Assembly (NCBI GenBank): GCA_900696575.1
Contig: CAADHD010000032.1
Location: 26,038 to 90,037, forward strand
Direction of reading: 5' to 3'
Length of the DNA stretch: 64,000 nt
Origin: an uncultured Bacteroidota bacterium
GTDB lineage: Bacteria > Bacteroidota > Bacteroidia > AKYH767-A > OLB10
The translations under genes were made by a program, and so were the position numbers. A model generated the notes under the pieces. The model had not been told where the DNA came from and searched no databases. It worked only from the letters and a program-made list of their open reading frames with translations. Position 1 is the first letter of the stretch. Each line of letters opens with the position of its first letter. Of the stretch, positions 57,719-64,000 are shown in pieces.

Positions 57719-58153
57719 TTATTCAAAAAGAAATGTCAGGTCATTTTCGAGAAGATAATTTTCAATTACATCGGTTTCGTTTTTATCTGTTGCACTGGCA
57801 GCTTCTTCTTTAAGAAAAGTTAAATCCAGATCATCAAAATAAACCGAATTTGAAATTTGCTCCGGTGTAAGGTATATGTCTTCCTGTATTTGTCCGGATT
57901 TTTGCAAATAGAACCAACCGGCAGTTCCGATGAACAAAATAACTGAAGCTGCGGCAGCCAACCGGGCAGCCAACCGGCTGACGGAAATGCGTCTAATAAC
58001 AACAGGTTTTTCTTCAAGTTTATTTCCAACCTTTTCATGCAGTTTCTCAAAATAATTATCAGGAACCGCATAAGGATTTGCTCCATGCAGTTGCTTCAGC
58101 AACGGAGTATCTTTTAACTCTTCCTTTAGTGTTGTGTTATTCATTTCGGTCAT
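57719..58153 (-). CDS. putative anti-sigma-like single-TM protein linked to ECF sigma factor
   Basis: NPYAVPDNYFEKLHEKV then TM LAAAASVILFIGTAGWFYL; located between ECF sigma gene and CpxP-like gene. Confidence 0.65.
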   Translation of the reverse strand: MTEMNNTTLKEELKDTPLLKQLHGANPYAVPDNYFEKLHEKVGNKLEEKPVVIRRISVSRLAARLAAAASVILFIGTAGWFYLQKSGQIQEDIYLTPEQISNSVYFDDLDLTFLKEEAASATDKNETDVIENYLLENDLTFLFE

Positions 58154-58177
58154 AAGATTTATGAAAGGGATATTGGT

Positions 58178-58729
58178 TTAATCTTCGCCCAGAATTTTTT
58201 CTATTTTGTTTACTGCATGAAAGAAAGATGCCTTCAATGCTCCTACAGAAGTTCCAAGAATTTCGGATATTTCCTCATACTTAAGGTTATCAAAGTATTT
58301 CATGTTAAAAACAAGTTTTTGTTTGTCGGGTAAAGTGTCAATGGCTTTTAAAAGTTTTCGTTCCATTTTATCTCCGCTCAGCAGCGGGTCATGGTCATGA
58401 TGAGCAGGAAGTGAAATTTCTGATTCATCAATGGAAATGCTGTTTCGTTTTTTTTTAGCATTAAGAAACACCAATGATTCATTGGTGGCAATGCGGTACA
58501 TCCATGTGAATAGCTGCGACTCGCCTCTGAAGTTTTCAAGACCGTAATAAATTTTAATGAAAGTATTCTGGGTAACATCATCGGCATCGTCATGGTCAAT
58601 AACCATTTTGCGGATGTGGAAATAAATCCTGCGCTGGTATTTTTCCATCAACAGTTTGAAAGCCTGATTCCTTTTTTCAGGAACGGCAAACATTTCAATC
58701 AATAACTGATCGTCAGGAGGTTCAGGCAT
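58178..58729 (-). CDS. RNA polymerase sigma factor, ECF/sigma-70 family
   Basis: DHDDADDVTQNTFIKIYYGLENFRGESQLFTWMYRIATNESL...LPDKQKLVFNMKYFDNLKYEEISEILGTSVGALKASFFHAVNKI. Confidence 0.95.
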   Translation of the reverse strand: MPEPPDDQLLIEMFAVPEKRNQAFKLLMEKYQRRIYFHIRKMVIDHDDADDVTQNTFIKIYYGLENFRGESQLFTWMYRIATNESLVFLNAKKKRNSISIDESEISLPAHHDHDPLLSGDKMERKLLKAIDTLPDKQKLVFNMKYFDNLKYEEISEILGTSVGALKASFFHAVNKIEKILGED

Positions 58730-58774
58730 TCATTTCTTTGTCTGAAAACGCTTTAAACAAAACCGAATTTTATA

Positions 58775-59746
58775 TCAGGCTTGTAATTCAGCTTTTTTTC
58801 TGGCCATTACTTTTTCGGCAGCAAGAACCATGGCTTCAGGTGAAAGTCCATATTTAACGAGCAGTTCTTCCGGTTTTCCGCTTTCTCCGAATGTATCCTT
58901 TACAGCTACAACTTCAACCGGAGAAGGATAATGCCGGGCTAAAACCTGACAAACTGCATCGCCCATTCCTCCGAACATCTGATGTTCTTCTGCAGTAACA
59001 GCACAGTGTGTTTTCATAACAGATTGAAGGATGGCTTTTTCGTCCAAAGGTTTAATGGTATGAAGGTTTATAACTTCTGCATCAATGCCCCGCTCCGATA
59101 AAATTTCGCTGGCTTTAAGGGCATACCAAACCAGATGACCTGTGGCAATAAGTGTAACATCATTTCCTTTTGATAGCATTTCAGCTTTGCCGATTTCAAA
59201 TTTCTGATTGGCTGGAGAGAAAACAGGCCAGGCCGGCCTTCCAAAACGGAGATAAACCGGTCCGTGATGTCTGGCAATAGCAATGGCTGCAGCTTTTGTC
59301 TGGTTGAAGTCGCAGGGCGAAATTACAGTCATATTCGGCAGCATGCGCATCATGCCGATATCTTCGAGCATCTGGTGGGTAGCGCCATCTTCGCCAAGGG
59401 TAAGCCCGCAATGCGAAGCGCAGATTTTTACGTTCTTGTCAGAGTAGGCAATGGATTGTCGAATCTGGTCATAAACTCTGCCTGTAGAAAAATTGGCAAA
59501 TGTTCCTGTAAATGGAATTTTTCCGGCTGTGGCCAATCCTGCTGCAATTCCCATCATATTGGCTTCGGCAATTCCGGTTTGAAAAAAACGGTCAGGAAAT
59601 TCTTTTTTGAAGGCATCCATTTTCAAGGAACCGGTAAGGTCGGCACAAAGTGCCACTACATTTTTATCATTTCTTCCGGCTTCAAGCAGTCCTTCTCCAA
59701 AACCGCTTCGGGTATCTTTCTTTTCGGTAAAGGTGAATTTTTTCAT
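58775..59746 (-). CDS. transketolase C-terminal-half subunit
   Basis: [60 protein letters not shown]...[23 protein letters not shown]. Confidence 0.93.
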   Translation of the reverse strand: MKKFTFTEKKDTRSGFGEGLLEAGRNDKNVVALCADLTGSLKMDAFKKEFPDRFFQTGIAEANMMGIAAGLATAGKIPFTGTFANFSTGRVYDQIRQSIAYSDKNVKICASHCGLTLGEDGATHQMLEDIGMMRMLPNMTVISPCDFNQTKAAAIAIARHHGPVYLRFGRPAWPVFSPANQKFEIGKAEMLSKGNDVTLIATGHLVWYALKASEILSERGIDAEVINLHTIKPLDEKAILQSVMKTHCAVTAEEHQMFGGMGDAVCQVLARHYPSPVEVVAVKDTFGESGKPEELLVKYGLSPEAMVLAAEKVMARKKAELQA

Positions 59747-59800
59747 AGGATGGTGCAGCGAAATAAGTAAAAGTAAAATTGGCGGACTGAAAAAACTTAT

Positions 59801-61180
59801 TCAAGTTTTCAACCTTGGGTCGGCTACCCGGTATAAAATGTCAGCCAGCGAAAAAGTGGTAAGAGTTATTGCTCCGGTAGTAATAAATACACCGGCAAGC
59901 ACGGGATAGTCCTGTTGCTGAACTGCTTGAAAAGTAAGTAAACCCATACCGGGAATGGAAAAGATTGTTTCTATGATTACAGAACCACTTAACAAGGCAG
60001 GCCATGCAACAGCAAATAAGGTAATGGAAGGCAATAACACATTCCTGAAAACATGTTTGTATAAAATAGTCTTTTCTGATAAACCTTTGGCGCGCGCAGT
60101 GCGGATAAAATCCTGCTGCATAATTTCTCCTGTGGCTGCCCGAATAGTTCTTGCCATAAATGCCATTGATGGAATAACAAAACAAACTAACGGAAGAATG
60201 AGATATGGAATAATGGATATAAGTCGGCTGAAAAAGTATTTTCCCTCATGAAATCCGCCAGCAGGTTGAACACCTGAAGCGGGAAGCCAATTCAGCAAAT
60301 GAGGATTGCTGAACAGCATTTGCAAAAGAATTGCAAGCCAGAAAACCGGAATGGAGTAAAGAATGAAAAGTGTTTGAGAGGAAAATTTATCAAACACAGA
60401 ACCAGCCGATGCCCCGGCTTTCATCCCGATAAAGATGCTCAGTATAAGTGAAGTCATTAGAGCAAGTGCGGAAAGAAGAAATGTCCATTTGAATCCTGAA
60501 AAAATCATTTCCGAAACAGGCATTCGGGTTTGCCATGAAGTTCCGAAACTTCCATGAAGTATCCCTTTTGCATTTTCATTATCACCAAACAGATATTGAT
60601 CAAAGCGATTCTTTGGATGAAAAGAAAAAGCAGGTATGAACTTTCTCAATGATTTTCTTTGCTGATGCATTTCTTTTTGCAGGTTGTATAATAAAACCAA
60701 TGATTCTTTTTCGGGATTTGCATTAATTAGTTTGTGCAGGGCTGTTGCCGAATTGTTTTGCGTTGAACAATAATCGGTCATCATTTGCCTGAAGAGTAAT
60801 TGGGATGAGTTGTCTGAAAATTGGGATTGACAGTGCTTTAGTTGTTTAATGAAACTTTCTACCTTCTGAGTATTCCCGAAATAGTAGGCCATCTGTTTTA
60901 TGTTTCTCTTTTCATCAGGGTTGTAAGTCTCTGAATAAAGAGGGGGCAGAACTGCGCTGTGTATAGAAAAATAAAAATCAGGAAGGTGCAAGCCTCTTTT
61001 CCGAATGGCTTGCTGAATAGATTCATCAGCTTCCTGAGAAGCAGATTTATTTTCGGAGGCGGAAGCAAAATGTGAAGCAGGATCACCCGGAATGTTAATC
61101 AAAATGAAATGAGCTGCGAGAATTAGCAGTAACAGTGAAAGCAGTAATGTAAAAACAGACCGGAGAATAGTTTTAATCAT
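59801..61180 (-). CDS. peptide/nickel-type ABC transporter permease (DppB-like) with large insertion after TM1
   Basis: FILINIPGDPASHFA; LHGSFGTSWQTRMPVSEMI; MAFMARTIRAATGEIMQQDFIRTARAKGLSEKTILYKHVFRNVLLPSIT; ATGA overlap with upstream SBP gene. Confidence 0.92.
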   Translation of the reverse strand: MIKTILRSVFTLLLSLLLLILAAHFILINIPGDPASHFASASENKSASQEADESIQQAIRKRGLHLPDFYFSIHSAVLPPLYSETYNPDEKRNIKQMAYYFGNTQKVESFIKQLKHCQSQFSDNSSQLLFRQMMTDYCSTQNNSATALHKLINANPEKESLVLLYNLQKEMHQQRKSLRKFIPAFSFHPKNRFDQYLFGDNENAKGILHGSFGTSWQTRMPVSEMIFSGFKWTFLLSALALMTSLILSIFIGMKAGASAGSVFDKFSSQTLFILYSIPVFWLAILLQMLFSNPHLLNWLPASGVQPAGGFHEGKYFFSRLISIIPYLILPLVCFVIPSMAFMARTIRAATGEIMQQDFIRTARAKGLSEKTILYKHVFRNVLLPSITLFAVAWPALLSGSVIIETIFSIPGMGLLTFQAVQQQDYPVLAGVFITTGAITLTTFSLADILYRVADPRLKT

Positions 61181-63000
61181 GGCTGTACGGCAGCAAATGG
61201 AATTAAAGAAAGATTGTTCAATAATATACCCGGCCTTTCGAAATAAAGCTCCACATTTTCAAATCGTTTATGAACAACCATTCTTCTCACACTGGCAAAA
61301 AGGAATATCACAGGCTGCTCTTGATAAATCACCTGCTGGAAACGGGCAGAAAGTTCCATGCGTTTATTTTCATTCGTTTCAACTTTGATGGAGTCAATTA
61401 AAGCATCAGCTGTTAAATTGCTGAATCCTGAAAAATTGCTTCCTCCTGTTAAAATGGAGGAAGAATGCCAAACTTGAGTAAAATCATCAGGCAAAGAGGA
61501 TTGCCCCCAAGATCCGAGCATCATGTCATAATTCAGTTGCTGAGCAGCAGTAATCCATGCAGGATAATCAACAGGAAGCAGATTTACTTTCATGCCAGCT
61601 TTGCGGTAAGCATCAGCCATTATCGAAGCCATGTCTTTCCATTCCGTAACGGTTGTCATGTACATGATGCTGAACTCAAATTCCGTTTTCTTTTTGTCAA
61701 TCACTTTATCTAAAATGCGGTTTCCATCAGTGTCTGTCCATCCGGCTTCGGAAAGCAATTTCATTGCTTTTTCGGGGTCAGCAGGAATAGGTTCAAGACT
61801 GGTATTAAATTCCTTTTTAAGAAAGGAGACAGGTCCGGTCATTCGTTTATTAAGGCCTTTGTTAACAAGCCTGTTGATCTCATCAGCAGGTGTTAGGTAA
61901 GCCATGGCTTTACGGACGGCAGTCTGGTCAAATAGTTTTTTTCGGCCGGCAATTTCCGGTTTATTATTCAAGCCGGCATAGGTAAAAAAGAAAGTGTCAA
62001 CAAAACGCGAATGGTAATTTCTGTTGAACAGCGAATCATCTTTTAACTGCAGTAGCTGACGGGTGCTTAGTGCAGATGAAACATCGCTCTGTTGTGAGAG
62101 TAAGTCAAGTGAAGCAGCATTAGCATCGCGGATTATTTTGAAAATTATTTTTCCGGGTAGCGCATGAAAATAAATTCCATTCAAGCCTTCAGCCCAAAAA
62201 TTATTCTTTCTGGTAATTGTAAGGCTTTGCCCGGCTTTCCATTCGCTAATCCGGTACGTTCCGGCTCCGGAAATAAAATTTATATCCCGGCTGTATTTTC
62301 CGCTATTATATTGCTCAGCCCATTTTTTGATTTTTTGATTTTGAACAGTCAGAGAGTCATCCATCTGTTCAACAGAAAATTCGTTAAGTAAGCCTTCAGG
62401 GTCGTAAACTTTTTTCTGAATAACAGGCAAATCAACCCACATGGTTACATTGTGGATGTAGGGTTGTCTCATTAAAAAAGTGAAGGATTGTGAATCCTCA
62501 CCAAATTGAAATCCGGATAAATTATACCACACTGATTTCTGATGAGGATTTTCCGTCAGTTTACATTTACCGGCTTTAACGGTAAAGGCTACATCGTCTG
62601 AAGTGATACGGCTTCCGTCATCCCAGCGGGCTTCTTTTCGCAGCCTGAATTTTACTCTCATGCCATTGTTTGAAACCTCAGGAAGACTTTCGGCAAGCAC
62701 AGGTGTAAGATCATTGGTTCGTAAATCAACAAGCAGAAGAAAACTATGCAGGTATAAAAATAATTCATTTTTTGAACTGCTCAGTCCGTTGTTGGGATGA
62801 AGTTGATCGGGTTCAGCCAGCCACTGAACAACCACATTATGCTCTTTTGACCAGTCCGGTTGGGGAATAACAGATTCATTAATTAAAACAAATAAATTGG
62901 AGTCAGAAGCTAACCCAATGAAATGAGGAGACTGCTTTTTTGGCTCACACCCTGAAAGGGCATAAATTAAGAAGATAGGCAGGAGAAATTTTGCGGTCAT
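61177..63000 (-). CDS. ABC transporter substrate-binding protein (SBP_bac_5) lipoprotein
   Basis: Lipobox ALSGCEPKK; LAESLPEVSNNGMRVKFRLRKEARWDDGSRITSDDVAFTV; DQTAVRKAMAYLTP. Confidence 0.93.
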   Translation of the reverse strand: MTAKFLLPIFLIYALSGCEPKKQSPHFIGLASDSNLFVLINESVIPQPDWSKEHNVVVQWLAEPDQLHPNNGLSSSKNELFLYLHSFLLLVDLRTNDLTPVLAESLPEVSNNGMRVKFRLRKEARWDDGSRITSDDVAFTVKAGKCKLTENPHQKSVWYNLSGFQFGEDSQSFTFLMRQPYIHNVTMWVDLPVIQKKVYDPEGLLNEFSVEQMDDSLTVQNQKIKKWAEQYNSGKYSRDINFISGAGTYRISEWKAGQSLTITRKNNFWAEGLNGIYFHALPGKIIFKIIRDANAASLDLLSQQSDVSSALSTRQLLQLKDDSLFNRNYHSRFVDTFFFTYAGLNNKPEIAGRKKLFDQTAVRKAMAYLTPADEINRLVNKGLNKRMTGPVSFLKKEFNTSLEPIPADPEKAMKLLSEAGWTDTDGNRILDKVIDKKKTEFEFSIMYMTTVTEWKDMASIMADAYRKAGMKVNLLPVDYPAWITAAQQLNYDMMLGSWGQSSLPDDFTQVWHSSSILTGGSNFSGFSNLTADALIDSIKVETNENKRMELSARFQQVIYQEQPVIFLFASVRRMVVHKRFENVELYFERPGILLNNLSLIPFAAVQP

Positions 63001-63106
63001 TATGGGCTGAAAGTTAGGAACAAGTTATGAAGAGAGAAGACAGGACATTTTTGATTTATTAAATATGTTCAAACAAGCTTTGACTTGCTAAAGGAAGTTG
63101 AATTTC

Positions 63107-63114
63107 TATTTTTG
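63107..63114 (+). promoter_or_regulatory. -7 element TATTTTTG with upstream TTG before tRNA-Ser(GCT)
   Basis: TAnnTTTG; TTG at 63085..63087, 19-nt spacing; tRNA begins 12 nt downstream. Confidence 0.55.
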
Positions 63115-63126
63115 CGCCCCTTATTG

Positions 63127-63215
<89 letters not shown>

Positions 63216-63305
63216 CGTATTAAGGTGTGGGTGTTGGTTTGGTATTGAGTGTATGGAAGAGAGAGTTTTAATTTAAAATAGGGGGGATTAAGGGGGGTAA
63301 ATATT

Positions 63306-63671
63306 TTGAAAAAAACGATGTTCGATTTCGAAAAGTTAGATGTTTACAGCGAGGTTAAAGAAGTAAACCTGATGGTGTTAAAATTTATTTACAGCGGAAA
63401 GCTTGATGATGCATACTTGGCAGATCAGTTAAAGCGCGCAACCATCAGTATTCTATTGAATCTTGCAGAGGGAACAGGCAGGTTCAGTTCAAAAGAGAAA
63501 AAGCATTATGCCACTGTGTCCCGCTCGTCAGTTTTTGAATCTGTGGCTTTAATTGATGTTCTTTTAGCATTAGGGAAGATTGATAATGAAATATACCGCA
63601 GCCTTTACGACCGGTATGAAAAGATCAGCAAAATGTTGCTTGGTTTCTATCGGAATGTAAAAGAAGATTAG
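63306..63671 (+). CDS. four helix bundle protein (23S rRNA-intervening sequence protein family)
   Basis: FDFEKLDVYSEVKEVNLMVLKFIY...ADQLKRATISILLNLAEGTGRFSSKEKKHYATVSRSSVFESVALIDV. Confidence 0.92.
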   Translation: MKKTMFDFEKLDVYSEVKEVNLMVLKFIYSGKLDDAYLADQLKRATISILLNLAEGTGRFSSKEKKHYATVSRSSVFESVALIDVLLALGKIDNEIYRSLYDRYEKISKMLLGFYRNVKED

Positions 63672-63723
63672 TCTGATATTGAAAAGTTCTTTGAAATAAT
63701 GAATTAACACATAAACGCTGTTT

Positions 63724-63780
63724 CGGGGAGTATCGAATCCCGGTTTATTGCGTGCCGATGGGAATCGGAAAGGTGGCATG
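63724..63780 (+). pseudogene. tRNA-Pro-like relic (5' half recognisable, anticodon arm altered)
   Basis: CGGGGAGTATCGAATCCCGGTTTATTGCG matches intact tRNA-Pro 5' half at 24 of 29 positions; followed by CCGAT-GGGA-ATCGG hairpin. Confidence 0.7.
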
Positions 63781-63829
63781 TAAAGGAGAAGTGGAAATTA
63801 CACATTCACACAAAAAAAGCCGCCAAGTT

Positions 63830-63905
63830 CGGGGTGTAGCGTAGCCCGGTTTATCGCGCCTGCTTTGGGAGCAGGAGGTCGCAGGTTCGAATCCTGCCAC
63901 CCCGA
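63830..63905 (+). tRNA. tRNA-Pro (TGG)
   Basis: CGGGGTG...CACCCCG acceptor; CCTGC-TTTGGGA-GCAGG anticodon arm; GCAGGTTCGAATCCTGC T-arm. Confidence 0.97.
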
Positions 63906-63924
63906 CAACAAGAGTGTTATAAAT

Positions 63925-63986
63925 TCCGGTTCAATGCGTCCCGATGGGAATCGGGGAGGTCGCAGGTTCGAATCCTGCCACCCCGA
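63925..63986 (+). pseudogene. tRNA-Pro-like relic with intact 3' half and altered anticodon arm
   Basis: 63955..64000 is a perfect 46-nt copy of 63874..63919; preceded by CCCGAT-GGGA-ATCGGG and a D-arm-like CCGGTTCAATGCG. Confidence 0.75.
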
Positions 63987-64000
63987 CAACAAGAGTGTTA

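Noticed and set aside
63798-63992. Minus-strand 64-aa ORF with two GWQDSNLRPP copies
   Set aside because: It is the antisense translation of tRNA-Pro and its 3' copy (GWQDSNLRPPAPKAGAINRATLHPE is a classic database artefact), not a protein.

Overview
This 64 kb window looks like ordinary, gene-dense chromosome from a member of the Bacteroidota. The evidence is eight proteins with T9SS-type C-terminal sorting domains, a T9SS plug protein (DUF5103), bacillithiol enzymes, and TAnnTTTG -7 promoter motifs. Most of it is housekeeping: rpe, trmH, ABC-F, a ccmB-C-D-E-F cytochrome c maturation cluster, kdsC-like, mnmA, ribH, glmM-type mutase, PDH E1-beta, sucD, relA/spoT, fur, STAS, purA, dtd, an ECF sigma module and a peptide-ABC permease plus SBP. 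There are five intact tRNAs: Ser-TGA, Leu-GAG, Leu-CAG, Ser-GCT and Pro-TGG. The ORF track misses a left-edge MBOAT acyltransferase (1..429, minus strand). No CRISPR array, prophage or classical IS was seen. The main non-routine signals are: (1) a RAYT (Y1 transposase) gene flanked by oppositely oriented triplets of a 23-nt hairpin repeat, with related single copies nearby (a REPtron-like cassette, 22524..23378); (2) tRNA-Pro and tRNA-Leu relics beside intact tRNA genes, with a CCGAT-GGGA-ATCGG hairpin where the anticodon arm should be; (3) a 1057-aa protein combining 17-aa NTFVGxxAG repeats, an S74 (intramolecular chaperone) domain and a T9SS tail placed after the S74 domain; (4) a CcmE whose heme-binding His is replaced by Cys (CPSKY), as in 'System I*'. 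All assignments come from reading the sequence and family knowledge. No searches were run.
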